Source: JAVBMO01 sp031552355 (GTDB taxonomy: Bacteria > Bacteroidota > Bacteroidia > Bacteroidales > P3). From it: a stretch of 43,930 nt of DNA. The stretch is taken from contig JAVBMO010000069.1 of the NCBI GenBank assembly GCA_031552355.1, positions 1 through 43,930 of the forward strand, written 5' to 3'. Numbering within the stretch: the stretch's first letter is position 1; every line of letters starts with the position of its first letter. The notes below the pieces were generated by a model. It saw nothing but the letters and a program-made list of their open reading frames with translations, did no database searches and was not told the DNA's origin. Positions 16,669 to 25,673 of the stretch are shown piece by piece. A program made the position numbers and the translations under genes.

Positions 16669-17520
16669 ATGAACCATAAAATAAAACAGACATTATTACT
16701 GATTTTTTGTTTGTTCTTTTTGTTTTCGTGCAAGAATAACCAAAATACACAAATAAATGATGCCTATCTGGATGAAATAGATTTCTTTAAGATTGAGGGC
16801 GAAATGATTTATTACCCTTTCGTCGCTTTGCAAAATGTGAAAACCGATTGGGGAAAGTTAGGTTTGAGGGGAAAAGTGAAAAGCATGAAAGTAAATGAGA
16901 GTACATATTATTTTCATGAAAATGGAACCATTGACAGGATAGAATTTCACAATCAAGACTACTCTTCGGTAGACTATTTTATTTACAATAAAAAAGGACA
17001 ATTAAGCCTTGTTAAAAGCAGTAGATTGGTCTCAATAAACGGTAAAAAAGAAAACCATATAGATAGTACCGTTTATAAATACAAAGAGGATGGTATGTTA
17101 GAAAATGCTGTTTATTCAAAAAATGGAATCATTCATTCAATAAACTCTTCGGAATTGTCAATAGCCTCATCAAAATATGATGCAACAGGACAATTAATTT
17201 TATTTGATACAACAGGTGCTAACTATCACTATAAATATAGTGAACAGGGCAGGTGTATTGAGAAAAAATACGACAGTCCCGGAATGGATGGTGTTGAGCA
17301 TATTACATGCAGCTACATGTATAACGAAAATCGAGATATTATAAAAGAAGTGAGGCATACGATATATGAATTGGATTCATATATCAACGAACCTGATGAA
17401 ACCTATTCCAAAGAAAGCACCTACTCTTATATTTATGATGAACACAAAAACTGGGTAGAACGCACTGAATCCGGAAATAAAATAAGTACAAAAAGAACTT
17501 TTGAATATTATCCAAATTAA
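16669..17520 (+). CDS. YD-repeat-like lipoprotein of unknown function
   Basis: A 283-aa lipoprotein with signal ending LFSC (Cys 21). I do not recognise a named family. The mature part has a GLRGKVKSM segment typical of many Bacteroidota lipoproteins with RHS/YD-like strands, followed by repeating strand-turn units such as YYFHENGTIDRI, FIYNKKGQLSLV, YKYKEDGMLENAVY, YKYSEQGRCIEKKY and YIYDEHKNWVERTE. The aromatic-G-x-hydrophobic spacing suggests a beta-rich, perhaps barrel- or shell-like fold. It lies 67 nt after the DUF4878 gene and 9 nt before the WG-repeat gene, so it is probably in the same operon. Confidence 0.75.
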   Translation: MNHKIKQTLLLIFCLFFLFSCKNNQNTQINDAYLDEIDFFKIEGEMIYYPFVALQNVKTDWGKLGLRGKVKSMKVNESTYYFHENGTIDRIEFHNQDYSSVDYFIYNKKGQLSLVKSSRLVSINGKKENHIDSTVYKYKEDGMLENAVYSKNGIIHSINSSELSIASSKYDATGQLILFDTTGANYHYKYSEQGRCIEKKYDSPGMDGVEHITCSYMYNENRDIIKEVRHTIYELDSYINEPDETYSKESTYSYIYDEHKNWVERTESGNKISTKRTFEYYPN

Positions 17521-17529
17521 AAACAAAAT

Positions 17530-19008
17530 ATGATGAAAATCAAGAATATTTTTAAAATATCTACCTTAGCTTTAATAGTTGTATTTAGCACAAGCGTATC
17601 AGCACAAAGCTTTTTTGATAAAATGAACAAAGCTTTGGATAATGCAAATAAATCCATTGATAAAGCCCTTGATGCAACAGACAAAGCTTTAGGTACGGAC
17701 AAAAAGTCGCAAGAGCCAAGCAAAACCCCAAAAACCGACTCTAAACCGGCTAATACTCCGTCAACAAATCAATCTCAATCACCAAATACACAAAGTAATA
17801 CCAATAAAACGACTCCTGCTACTTCACAAACACCTCAAGTCATTTCACCTCACATAACTTCCAAAACAAAAATCATTGAGGTGTATAATGCAAAAGATGT
17901 AGTAGTTACAGACTTTTCGAACAATGTATGTTTTGTTCGTGATAATAAAACGAAGAATTGGGCAATAGTTGATACATTGGGTAATTTTATAACGGATTAT
18001 AAATTCAATTTTTCCATTTATGAAGATGTTCCCTATTTTAGCAACAATGTATGTGTGATTTCCGGCAGCTTAAACGGATATAAAAACGGAGTAGTATTGA
18101 TAAATACAAAAGGTGAAGTAATAAAACATTTGCCCGATATCAGTAAACTTTCCAACTTTACAGATGGTGTCGCCACTGGTTTTTTGAGTGTGCTTGATAA
18201 AAAGAATTCTACAACCTATAAAAATGTTTACATAACAAAGATTGTTTATCTCAATACGAAGGGAGAAACTATCTTTCCTGATTTATCGGTAGTAGTGCCG
18301 GATAGAAGTACCCTTAAACCTTCTCTTTCGTACAGAAACGGCTTGGCTATTTATTATGATTATCAAAAAAACAAATGGGGCTACATTAATAACAGTGGAA
18401 AAATTATAATTCCTGCAATCTACAATGATGTGCATAGCTTTAGTGAGGGGCTTGCAGCTGTACAAAACAATGAAGGGTTATGGGGGTATATTGACGTTAC
18501 AGGAAAGACCAAAATTAATTTCAGTTATTCAAATGAGCCTACCAATTTCTCAGAAGGTATTGCACTTATAAAGAAGCGGTCAGAAGACCATGCACCTTAT
18601 TGTATGATTGATACAACAGGAAAAATAATACTTCAAAACATTGATAACGCAACACCATTCCTCAATGGGAAAGCCTATATAGATTTGATATTGCCAAATG
18701 AACAATATATAGCTCATGTATTAGTAGATAGGAACTTTAAAATAATAAAAAGACTTGATGATAAATTTAATAAAAAGTTTGGTGCTTACGGGCTTGCCTT
18801 TTCTAATGAATTTATATATTTTAATCCCTATTATGGAATTCATGTAATTACAGAATTTGGAGATATTCTTATGGATGGGCTTGATTCCTATTTTTATTGT
18901 GGTAGAGCTCGGTGTAGATATACTGAAGATCGATCTAAAAAGCGCACTTATGGTTTTATCAACACAAAAGGAGAGTTGGTATTTTACTTTAAAGAACCTG
19001 AATTTTAA
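17530..19008 (+). CDS. Secreted WG-repeat protein
   Basis: A 492-aa exported protein. The signal peptide is about 1-26 (ending VSAQ). Residues about 30-55 form an amphipathic helix rich in DKALD-type units. Residues about 58-105 are a low-complexity linker rich in Ser, Thr, Pro, Asn and Gln. The rest holds degenerate WG (KWG) repeats: NWAIVDTLGNFI, NGVVLINTKGEVI, KWGYINNSGKIIIPAIYNDV, LWGYIDVTGKTKI, YCMIDTTGKIIL and YGFINTKGELVFYF, several followed by FSEGLA or FSEGIA. WG repeats build beta-propeller-like or solenoid structures for binding; the partner is unknown. A second ATG is at 17533. It is 9 nt from the upstream lipoprotein gene. Confidence 0.85.
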   Translation: MMKIKNIFKISTLALIVVFSTSVSAQSFFDKMNKALDNANKSIDKALDATDKALGTDKKSQEPSKTPKTDSKPANTPSTNQSQSPNTQSNTNKTTPATSQTPQVISPHITSKTKIIEVYNAKDVVVTDFSNNVCFVRDNKTKNWAIVDTLGNFITDYKFNFSIYEDVPYFSNNVCVISGSLNGYKNGVVLINTKGEVIKHLPDISKLSNFTDGVATGFLSVLDKKNSTTYKNVYITKIVYLNTKGETIFPDLSVVVPDRSTLKPSLSYRNGLAIYYDYQKNKWGYINNSGKIIIPAIYNDVHSFSEGLAAVQNNEGLWGYIDVTGKTKINFSYSNEPTNFSEGIALIKKRSEDHAPYCMIDTTGKIILQNIDNATPFLNGKAYIDLILPNEQYIAHVLVDRNFKIIKRLDDKFNKKFGAYGLAFSNEFIYFNPYYGIHVITEFGDILMDGLDSYFYCGRARCRYTEDRSKKRTYGFINTKGELVFYFKEPEF

Positions 19009-19068
19009 TCGTATTTAAGATAAAAATCAATCAATTTAATAATTAACAAACAAAAAAATCAAATTACA

Positions 19069-20016
19069 ATGAAAAAGACAATTTTAACAATTGCAATTGC
19101 TGCTTTGTGCAGCTTTTCGGCTTCGGCCAAAATTTGGAGAGTAAACAACGCCGGCATACCTGCCGATTACACTTCGCTTCAAGATGCCCTAACCGCCATT
19201 CCGGCAGGTGACACCATTTATTTGGAAGGCTCGCCTAATACCTATGCACTGCCTACTTCAATAACCAAAAAGGTAACGATTGTAGGTCCAGGATATTTTC
19301 TTGATGAAAACCCTAATACTTTGGAAAATAAATCAACAGCTACAGTAAAAGGTAATGTAACTCTTTTAGCAGCCGGTATTACCTGGGAAGGTCTCGTGCA
19401 TGATGGGTCTTTATATATAGGCGCTGATAATATTATGGTTCGTAAATGTTACTTGGAAGATATTTATGCAAATGATAATAATTCTAGTGTAACAAAACAA
19501 ATTAACAATACCATTGTAACACAATGCTACATAGCAGACGCTTTAGGTTCTGGTTATAATGATGCATTTTATAATGCTGTTATTACAAATAATATCTTTC
19601 CAAGTTATGGTATCAGATATTTTTATAATTCTTTGATAGAAAATAATACATTGACTACAACATATTCTATTTATGGCATACTTAATTGTAGTGGTAGTAC
19701 TATCAAGAATAATATAGTCGGAACGATTTCAAACAACACAAGTTGTAATATATCCAATAATTTTACTACTGCCGGAACCGCCGATTATATCACCGGTAGC
19801 AATCTTTCTACCGATGGTAAATATCAATTAGCAACTACTTCCGGCGCCCGTACTGCCGGAACCAATGGCTCGGAATGCGGCGCTTTTGGCGGCGCTTCGC
19901 CTTATGTGTTGTCGGGTTTGCCTTCTACCCCTCATATTTACGAAATAGATGCTCCCAATGCAGCTTCTGCAGCAAGCGGACTAAAAGTAACTTTGAAAAT
20001 TGGAACAGAGAAGTAA
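19069..20016 (+). CDS. Secreted right-handed parallel beta-helix protein
   Basis: A 315-aa exported protein. A signal peptide (about 1-20, ending SASA) precedes a pectate-lyase-like start: WRVNNAGIPADYTSLQDALTAIPAGDTIYLEG. Rungs follow with the N-x-I/V pattern of beta helices (ITWEGLVHDGSLYIGADNIMVRKCYLEDIY, NNTIVTQCYI, NAVITNNIF, NSLIENNTL, STIKNNIVG, CNISNNF). No polysaccharide-lyase catalytic set is obvious, so an enzyme role is not claimed. No T9SS sorting domain is seen; the C-terminus ends soon after a variable ASAASGLKVTLKIGTEK segment. It follows the WG-repeat gene by 60 nt without a terminator and may share its transcript. Confidence 0.8.
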   Translation: MKKTILTIAIAALCSFSASAKIWRVNNAGIPADYTSLQDALTAIPAGDTIYLEGSPNTYALPTSITKKVTIVGPGYFLDENPNTLENKSTATVKGNVTLLAAGITWEGLVHDGSLYIGADNIMVRKCYLEDIYANDNNSSVTKQINNTIVTQCYIADALGSGYNDAFYNAVITNNIFPSYGIRYFYNSLIENNTLTTTYSIYGILNCSGSTIKNNIVGTISNNTSCNISNNFTTAGTADYITGSNLSTDGKYQLATTSGARTAGTNGSECGAFGGASPYVLSGLPSTPHIYEIDAPNAASAASGLKVTLKIGTEK

Positions 20017-20265
20017 CAATGAATGATGAACGCAAAACGATGAACATTTCTAATTGAAAATTTATAATAAACCTTATTCAATTATTCATTCGTTCAAACT
20101 TCATTCGTTTTAAAATATTAGCAATAAATAATCATAAGCCTTTTGTACACCTAAATAGTAGGGTGATATTGAAAAAGTCCCGGTAAAATAAAAAATCCGA
20201 TTTCTTTCCCTTTCGGGAAAAATGAAAAAGGAGCTGGGATTTAGGGGGCTTTTAAAATTTTAATT

Positions 20266-21492
20266 ATGAAGAAAATATTAATATTGTTCTGCTTGCTGTG
20301 TACAGTGTCATTTGTTCATGCACAAGTGCAGCGGGTGGAATATTTTTTCGATACCGACCCTGGCTATGGCAATGGAATAGATGCAGGTACGGCAACCGCA
20401 CTGCCAAGTAGCCTGGACAGATTCTATGAAACCGTAACATTCAATGCCTCGTTGGAAACTCTTTCCGATGGGTTTCATACCTTGTTTGTTAGGGCAGAAA
20501 ATTCAAAAGGCTGGTCGCAAACACAATTCCGTCCGTTTGTAAAAACCACTTTGCCCAAAGAATTAAGTAATGAAGTAGCTTATATAGAGTATTTCATTGA
20601 TGCCGACCCTGGTTACCACAATGCAAAACCAATAGATTTGGCGGCAAATACAGGTACTTACACAATCAATGCACCTTTAGATTTGTTATCCGACGGATTT
20701 CATACCTTTTGTGTGCGGGCGCAAAATAAATACGGAAAATGGTCGCAGGTAATGTACCGTTCATTTGTAAAGGCAACTTTACCCAAAGAAATTAGCCACG
20801 AAATTGCTTATGTGGAATACTTTTTTGACACTGACCCTGGCTATGGTAAAGGTGTAGTCGCCGATTCGGTTATAAATACCGGCATGTACTATATGGATGC
20901 TCCTGTTGAAACACTAATGGAGGGTTTTCATACTTTGTATGTACGGGCGCAAAATAAATACGGGAAATGGTCGCAAGTGATGCACCGTTCGTTTGTAAAA
21001 ACAGAGTTAGCGCCCAGTGAGTATGTGTATATAGAATATTTTATTGACACAGATCCGGGCAGAGCAAAGGGTGCATCGGTTCCTTTTACCAAAGGTTCTA
21101 TGGAAATTGATTTTACAGCCGTACTCACAGGCATTGAGGCCGGCAACCATTTGCTAAGCATACGGGGGGAAAACAAAAACCATGAATGGATGGATATGGG
21201 AACACATGCTTTTACCGTGTTGAATGACACCACAGGAATAGACCAAATCGAAGATTTATCAGTGCTTGTGGTTTATCCGAATCCTGTAAGTGATTTGCTT
21301 TTTATCAAAAATGAATCTTTACGAATAGATTATGTGGAACTGATAGATATAAACGGTAATCTATTAAAAACTGTCATGGGTAAAAATAATTCCATTTTAC
21401 AATTATCTCTTGCCGATAAACCAACAGGTGTTTATTTAGTCAGAATTTACACAAACAAGCAAACAAAAACAGTAAAGGTTATTAAACAGTAA
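20266..21492 (+). CDS. T9SS-sorted protein with four EYFFDTDPG repeats
   Basis: A 408-aa secreted protein. A signal peptide (1-20, ending VHAQ) is followed by four repeats of about 76-80 aa. Each opens with (V/I)EYF(F/I)DTDPG or a close variant and, in the first three, ends with DGFHTLYVRAQNKYGKWSQ and FVK. Repeats 2 and 3 are similar at DNA level with a 228-bp period. The C-terminal 65 or so residues form a type A T9SS sorting domain (VVYPNP, then LADKPTGVYLVRIY and a basic KTVKVIKQ end). This family is common in Bacteroidota but has no known function. The 249-bp upstream gap holds AT-rich sequence and a short tttccc/gggaaa hairpin near 20210 but no clear promoter. A strong terminator follows. 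Confidence 0.85.
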   Translation: MKKILILFCLLCTVSFVHAQVQRVEYFFDTDPGYGNGIDAGTATALPSSLDRFYETVTFNASLETLSDGFHTLFVRAENSKGWSQTQFRPFVKTTLPKELSNEVAYIEYFIDADPGYHNAKPIDLAANTGTYTINAPLDLLSDGFHTFCVRAQNKYGKWSQVMYRSFVKATLPKEISHEIAYVEYFFDTDPGYGKGVVADSVINTGMYYMDAPVETLMEGFHTLYVRAQNKYGKWSQVMHRSFVKTELAPSEYVYIEYFIDTDPGRAKGASVPFTKGSMEIDFTAVLTGIEAGNHLLSIRGENKNHEWMDMGTHAFTVLNDTTGIDQIEDLSVLVVYPNPVSDLLFIKNESLRIDYVELIDINGNLLKTVMGKNNSILQLSLADKPTGVYLVRIYTNKQTKTVKVIKQ

Positions 21493-21512
21493 TCTCTTTA
21501 TTTTTGTACAGG

Positions 21513-21551
21513 AAGGTCTCTCAGATTCAAGTATTCTGAGAGGCCTTTTTA
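21513..21551 (+). terminator. Rho-independent terminator
   Basis: Arms aggtctctcag (21514-21524) and ctgagaggcct (21536-21546) pair with a single G-U, and the match extends one or two bases outward. The stem is followed by TTTTT. It closes the plus-strand series, 21 nt after the stop of the T9SS repeat protein, and also lies just beyond the 3' end of the convergent permease gene. Confidence 0.9.
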
Positions 21552-21617
21552 TTAAATTTTCTCCCGACTAAAGTTCAAAAGCGAAAAGAATTTCCATGTA
21601 TTTCCTTACAAAAATGC

Positions 21618-22856
21618 TCACACAATTTTCTCTTTCACGTCCAAAGCTTCGCGCAAGCCATTTCCAACAAGCATAAATGCCAATACCAAAAGCATGATGG
21701 CCAATCCGGGAAGGATGGCAAGATAGGCCGAATCCAAAATAATATAGGCATAATTTTCTTTTAGCATGGCGCCCCAGGAAACCATGGGAGGTTGAACACC
21801 AATTCCCAAGAAACTCAATCCGGCTTCCAGCAAAATGGCCGAAGCAAAATTCGAAGCAGTAATCACAATTATCGGCCCCATGATATTGGGCAAAATATGG
21901 CGAAAAATAATTCTTTGTGTTTTGTATCCCAAAGCCTTTGCCGACTCCACAAATTCTTTTTCCTTGATACTCAAAACCTGTCCGCGTACCACACGGGCAA
22001 TATCAACCCACATGGTTAGCCCCACAGCGATAAAAACCTGCCAAAAGCCTTTGCCCAAGGCAAAGGTAATGGCAATTACCAACAAAATGGTAGGAATAGA
22101 CCACACCACATTGATAAACCACATAATGACGGCATCGACCCATTTGCTATAGTACGCAGCCAAAGCCCCTAAAGAAATGCCTATCAACAAAGCAATGACA
22201 ATGGCAATAAACCCTACCGACAAGCTTACCCGTGTGCCTATCAACAACTGGCTCAAAACATCGCGTCCATACTTGTCGCTGCCTAACCAAAATCGTTTTT
22301 CTTTCAAATGTTTTTTCTGAACAATGGTTTTTAGTTCTGTTATAGTTTTCTGCTGTTTTACGCCAGAAACATCCACAAAGGAAATATTATCCCCTGACCT
22401 TTGGATGGTTTTTGTACTTTGTAAAGGAAAGGCAATTTCCGCCAAATGAAACCGTTTCCATTCGCCATTGTTGGGAACATCGCCCGTATAAGTTTCCACA
22501 AAGAGGGAGTCGCCATGAAATTCGTACTTATAAATCGGATACACATCATCTTTCAAAGGCTTTCCATACAACATCTTGACAAAAAAAGATGTCTTTGCAG
22601 GAACTTCATTTTTGCTGACATACAAAAACAAATTTTTTGTCAAAGGTTTTTGGGTGGTCAATTCAAGGTACTGCTGATTGCAATAGGGCGTAGAATCAGG
22701 CGTAATCAAGTATCCGAGTATAGCCACCAAGGTAAAAAGGGCTATCATCAACAACCCAAGCATGGCCATTTTGTTTTTCCTGAATTTTTTCCAAACAACA
22801 GAATTCAACGAAATGCTTTCTGTTGTGTAATATTCTTTTCGACGAAAAAACTTCAT
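21618..22856 (-). CDS. OppC-like ABC transporter permease with large extracytoplasmic insertion
   Basis: A 412-aa inner-membrane permease of the oligopeptide/dipeptide (OppC/DppC) class. The first membrane segment is about 31-51. Residues about 53-190 form an extended extracytoplasmic region, longer than in E. coli OppC. Then come the family motif LGSDKYGRDVLSQLLIGTR (about 191-209) and about five membrane segments. The cytoplasmic EAA loop EFVESAKALGY...RHILPNIMGPI (about 301-329) contacts the ATPase, and a SWGAML segment follows. Such permeases import peptides with a second permease, ATPases and a binding protein; none is encoded nearby, so partners must lie elsewhere. A good promoter lies at 22891-22922. 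Confidence 0.9.
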   Translation of the reverse strand: MKFFRRKEYYTTESISLNSVVWKKFRKNKMAMLGLLMIALFTLVAILGYLITPDSTPYCNQQYLELTTQKPLTKNLFLYVSKNEVPAKTSFFVKMLYGKPLKDDVYPIYKYEFHGDSLFVETYTGDVPNNGEWKRFHLAEIAFPLQSTKTIQRSGDNISFVDVSGVKQQKTITELKTIVQKKHLKEKRFWLGSDKYGRDVLSQLLIGTRVSLSVGFIAIVIALLIGISLGALAAYYSKWVDAVIMWFINVVWSIPTILLVIAITFALGKGFWQVFIAVGLTMWVDIARVVRGQVLSIKEKEFVESAKALGYKTQRIIFRHILPNIMGPIIVITASNFASAILLEAGLSFLGIGVQPPMVSWGAMLKENYAYIILDSAYLAILPGLAIMLLVLAFMLVGNGLREALDVKEKIV

Positions 22857-22890
22857 AACTTGGCTTTCTCTATTAAACTGGTTCTTTCTG

Positions 22891-22922
22891 CAAAGTTAAG
22901 ATTTTATTCAGAAATCAACAAA
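22891..22922 (-). promoter_or_regulatory. Promoter of the ABC permease gene
   Basis: On the minus strand a -33 TTTG (22919-22922) and a -7 TAACTTTG (22891-22898) are 20 nt apart, an exact fit to the Bacteroidota consensus. Transcription would start about 28 nt before the permease ATG. Confidence 0.75.
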
Positions 22923-22970
22923 AGAGGCAAAAGGCGCAGAACTAAAGACCAAAGGGAACTGCCTCACAAT

Positions 22971-23012
22971 AAAAAAAACCGCTTGTGTAAATATAACGTA
23001 CAAGCGGTTTTT
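22971..23012 (-). terminator. Rho-independent terminator of the RNA helicase gene
   Basis: A perfect 13-bp inverted repeat (22974-22986 and 23000-23012) is followed on the minus strand by a run of eight U. It lies about 30 nt past the helicase stop. It separates the helicase transcript from the downstream permease, which has its own promoter. Confidence 0.92.
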
Positions 23013-23044
23013 ATGTCGCGTAGCGACAGCATTCTCAATTGAAA

Positions 23045-24841
23045 TTAGAACCGTCTTTTCGGCTTTCCTTTATCTTTGTCTCTTGGTTTTTCTTTACGAC
23101 GATCTCTGTCATCCCCTGCCCTGCTTCCACGATTTCTATCGCTGCTACCAGAACTGCTTCCCGAACGCCTGTTTTTATTAGCTACTTCCACACCAAAACG
23201 TTTTCCACGGTAATTGGCTTTTTGGAAAGCATCCAATACATCTTTCACATGCTGGTCAGAAATTTCGATATAAGAAATCTCATCCTGAATATCAATTTTG
23301 CCAATGGCAATATCACGGTTTCTTGTAAAATCGTTTATCATTCCTATTAACCGCTGAGGAACAATTTTATCCTTGTAACCCAATCCGAATGCTATGCGGG
23401 TAAATTTCCCACCACTTCTTCTTGGTGAACGTTCCCTATCGCCACGCTCTCCCCTATCCCGTCTTTCGCCTCTGTCTCCCCTATCTCTTTTATCCGAATG
23501 CCCTTCTGCTTTTTCGTCCACATTCAAATCCTTAGCATCACGGTAATAATCCAAAAAGCGGTTAAACTCAACAGAAACCACTCTTTTTATCAATTCGTCT
23601 TTGCTCATAAATTCCAATCTCTTGGAAATTACAGGAAAATATTCTTGGATTTCCGTTTCATTCAAATCCACATTTTCTATATTCTCTATTACCTTGAAAA
23701 GTTGTTTCTTACAAACTTCTTCTCCCGTAGGAATATGCATTTGAGTAAACTTTGTATTGATTTTCTTTTCTATCTGAAAGATTTTATGCTTGTCGCGAGC
23801 GCCCAAAATAGCTATCGAAATCCCCTGCTTATCGGCACGGCCGGTTCTTCCGCTTCGGTGGGTATATTGTTCCACATCATCAGGAAGATTATAATTAATA
23901 ACATGGGTCAAGTTATTCACGTCCAAACCCCTTGCAGCCACATCGGTAGCCACCAAAATTTGAATATTTCTCAAACGGAAACGGCTCATCACATAGTCGC
24001 GTTGCGCCTGTGACAAATCACCATGCAAAGCGTCGGCATTGTAACCATCGCGCATCAATTCTGCTGCTACTTCCTGCGTATCCATTTTTGTACGGCAGAA
24101 AATAATGGAATAAATATCGGGATAAAAATCCACAATCCTTTTTAACGCTAAATAACGTGAACGGGGTTGTGTCAAACAATAGAAATGACGAATATTCTGT
24201 GAACTTGAATTCTTCTCGCCTATGGTAATTTCCACAGGGTCGTTCATATAGTTTTTGGCAATTGCAGCAATCTCTTTCGACATGGTTGCCGAAAACAACA
24301 AGGTTTGTCTGTCGGAAGACGCTCTTTCCAAAATAGCATCCAAATCGTCTTTGAATCCCATATTTAACATTTCGTCCGCTTCGTCCAAAACCAAACGTTG
24401 CAAATTACTTAAATTAATATTGCCGCGTTTCAACAAATCCAACATACGGCCGGGTGTGGCTACAATAATTTTAGCGCCTTTCAGCAATGCTTTTTGCTGC
24501 ATTTCGATACTTGCACCGCCATAAACCGGAACAACGGTAACTTGCGGAATATATTTAGAATAAACCGACAAATCGTTTGCAATCTGGATACACAATTCGC
24601 GTGTCGGCGACAAAACCAATGCTTCGGTGTCTTTGTTCGTCAAATCCAATTTTTGGATAATGGGAATACCAAATGCGGCCGTTTTTCCGGTTCCGGTTTG
24701 CGCCAAGGCAACCATATCGGTCTCTGATGAAAAAAGTATGGGCAATACTTCTGCCTGTACAGGCATTGGACGTTCAAATCCAAGTTCGGTAATAGCCTGC
24801 AAAATGCGGCTATCAACCTCTAAATCTTTAAATGTTATCAT
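23045..24841 (-). CDS. DEAD-box ATP-dependent RNA helicase with DbpA-type RNA-binding domain
   Basis: A 598-aa cytoplasmic RNA helicase of the DeaD/CsdA type. Helicase core motifs are all present: Q motif region (GFERPMPVQ), AQTGTGKT (47-54), PTREL (79-83), DEAD (153-156), SAT (184-186), ARGLD and HRSGRTGR (328-335). A basic-acidic linker rich in DRGER units (about 450-470) leads to a DbpA RNA-binding domain (about 475-553; FTRIAFGLGYKDKI...IGKIDIQDEISYIEI). A tail rich in Arg, Gly and Ser ends in KGKPKRRF. The family remodels structured RNA in ribosome assembly and mRNA decay, often at low temperature. The gene is monocistronic by its terminator. No clear promoter was found; the leader can form hairpins (24855-24869, 24954-24974). 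Confidence 0.93.
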   Translation of the reverse strand: MITFKDLEVDSRILQAITELGFERPMPVQAEVLPILFSSETDMVALAQTGTGKTAAFGIPIIQKLDLTNKDTEALVLSPTRELCIQIANDLSVYSKYIPQVTVVPVYGGASIEMQQKALLKGAKIIVATPGRMLDLLKRGNINLSNLQRLVLDEADEMLNMGFKDDLDAILERASSDRQTLLFSATMSKEIAAIAKNYMNDPVEITIGEKNSSSQNIRHFYCLTQPRSRYLALKRIVDFYPDIYSIIFCRTKMDTQEVAAELMRDGYNADALHGDLSQAQRDYVMSRFRLRNIQILVATDVAARGLDVNNLTHVINYNLPDDVEQYTHRSGRTGRADKQGISIAILGARDKHKIFQIEKKINTKFTQMHIPTGEEVCKKQLFKVIENIENVDLNETEIQEYFPVISKRLEFMSKDELIKRVVSVEFNRFLDYYRDAKDLNVDEKAEGHSDKRDRGDRGERRDRGERGDRERSPRRSGGKFTRIAFGLGYKDKIVPQRLIGMINDFTRNRDIAIGKIDIQDEISYIEISDQHVKDVLDAFQKANYRGKRFGVEVANKNRRSGSSSGSSDRNRGSRAGDDRDRRKEKPRDKDKGKPKRRF

Positions 24842-24854
24842 GAAAAACTTTTTT

Positions 24855-24974
24855 GCCCTGACAAAGGGCGTAAAACAATTATTTAATTCTCTTTAAATTG
24901 AAGGGTGTAAAACACACTGTCTTCTTTTCTATCCCACCTTTCCTTCAAACTCAAAGTTCTTTCTTCAAGAACTT
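24855..24974 (-). promoter_or_regulatory. Hairpins in the helicase leader
   Basis: Two inverted repeats lie upstream of the helicase ATG: gccct/agggc (24855-24859 and 24865-24869), 13 nt from the start codon, and aagttctt/aagaactt (24954-24961 and 24967-24974). On the minus strand the first is followed by an A-rich stretch before ATG. Leaders of cold-inducible helicases are often structured, so a temperature or autoregulatory role is possible, but the sequence alone does not prove it. Confidence 0.35.
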
Positions 24975-25028
24975 CCCCACAAAAGACAATGCTTTTTAAA
25001 GAGAATTTAGAAAAGGGTATAAATAGAA

Positions 25029-25062
25029 CAAAACACTATCAAGTATTTTTGATAGTGTTTTG
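25029..25062 (-). terminator. Terminator of the ribosomal protein block
   Basis: A perfect 14-bp inverted repeat (25029-25042 and 25049-25062) with a 6-nt loop lies about 60 nt after the rplQ stop. The downstream U-run is weak (ttctattta), but the stem is AT-rich and long. It is the only strong hairpin at the end of the 18-kb block. Confidence 0.7.
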
Positions 25063-25122
25063 CAAAATATGACTTAATTTTGACAATCTACAGTATTCAA
25101 AAAACGAACTGTCAAAATCAAA

Positions 25123-25668
25123 CTATTCTTCTTTTGCTGTTTCTTCAGCTTGTACTTCTACTGCAGGTTCTACAACTTCAGGAGCTTTTGTCTCTTCTGC
25201 AACTACTTCAGTAGCTTTCGAAGCAACAACTTCTTCAGTTTTTTTAGCGCCTGAACGACCCCTACGAGTAGTTTTAGCTTTCTTAGCTGAAAAATCTTTC
25301 AACATATTTTCGTTGTAGTCCACCAACTCCATCATACACATTTCTGCATTGTCGCCTTTACGGAAACCTGTTTTCAAGATGCGAGTATAACCACCTGGAC
25401 GATTTGCTACTTTCTGAGAAACTTCTCTGAACAATTCAGTAACAGCCTCTTTGTTTTGCAAATAGCTGAAAACAATACGTCTTGAGTGAGTAGAATCTAC
25501 TTTAGAGCGGTTAATCAATGGCTCTACATAAATTTTCAATGCTTTTGCCTTGGCAAGAGTGGTTTCTATGCGTTTGTGCAATATCAAGGAGCTGGCCATA
25601 TTTGACAACATGGCAATCCTGTGAGCATGAGTTCTTGATAATTTATTTACTTTACAACCGTGTCTCAT
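25123..25668 (-). CDS. rplQ: 50S ribosomal protein L17
   Basis: 181 aa. L17 binds 23S rRNA near the exit-tunnel side of the large subunit. The conserved core (residues about 1-125) begins MRHGCKVNKLSRTHAHRIAMLSNMASSLI and includes the RSKVDSTHSRRIVFSYL and RPGGYTRILKTGFRKGDNAEM segments. A C-terminal tail of about 50 residues, first basic and then rich in Glu, Ala and Val, makes it longer than the ~120 aa of E. coli L17; extended L17 tails are common in Bacteroidota. It is the last gene of the block, 5 nt after rpoA, and is followed by a hairpin terminator. Confidence 0.97.
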   Translation of the reverse strand: MRHGCKVNKLSRTHAHRIAMLSNMASSLILHKRIETTLAKAKALKIYVEPLINRSKVDSTHSRRIVFSYLQNKEAVTELFREVSQKVANRPGGYTRILKTGFRKGDNAEMCMMELVDYNENMLKDFSAKKAKTTRRGRSGAKKTEEVVASKATEVVAEETKAPEVVEPAVEVQAEETAKEE

Positions 25669-25673
25669 TTCCT

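Noticed and set aside
19069..20016. Polysaccharide lyase activity of the beta-helix protein
   Set aside because: The beta-helix pattern is clear, but no catalytic residues of a lyase family can be pointed to.
23498..24013. A 171-codon plus-strand frame inside the helicase gene
   Set aside because: It is antisense to well-conserved helicase motifs and has no recognisable domains.
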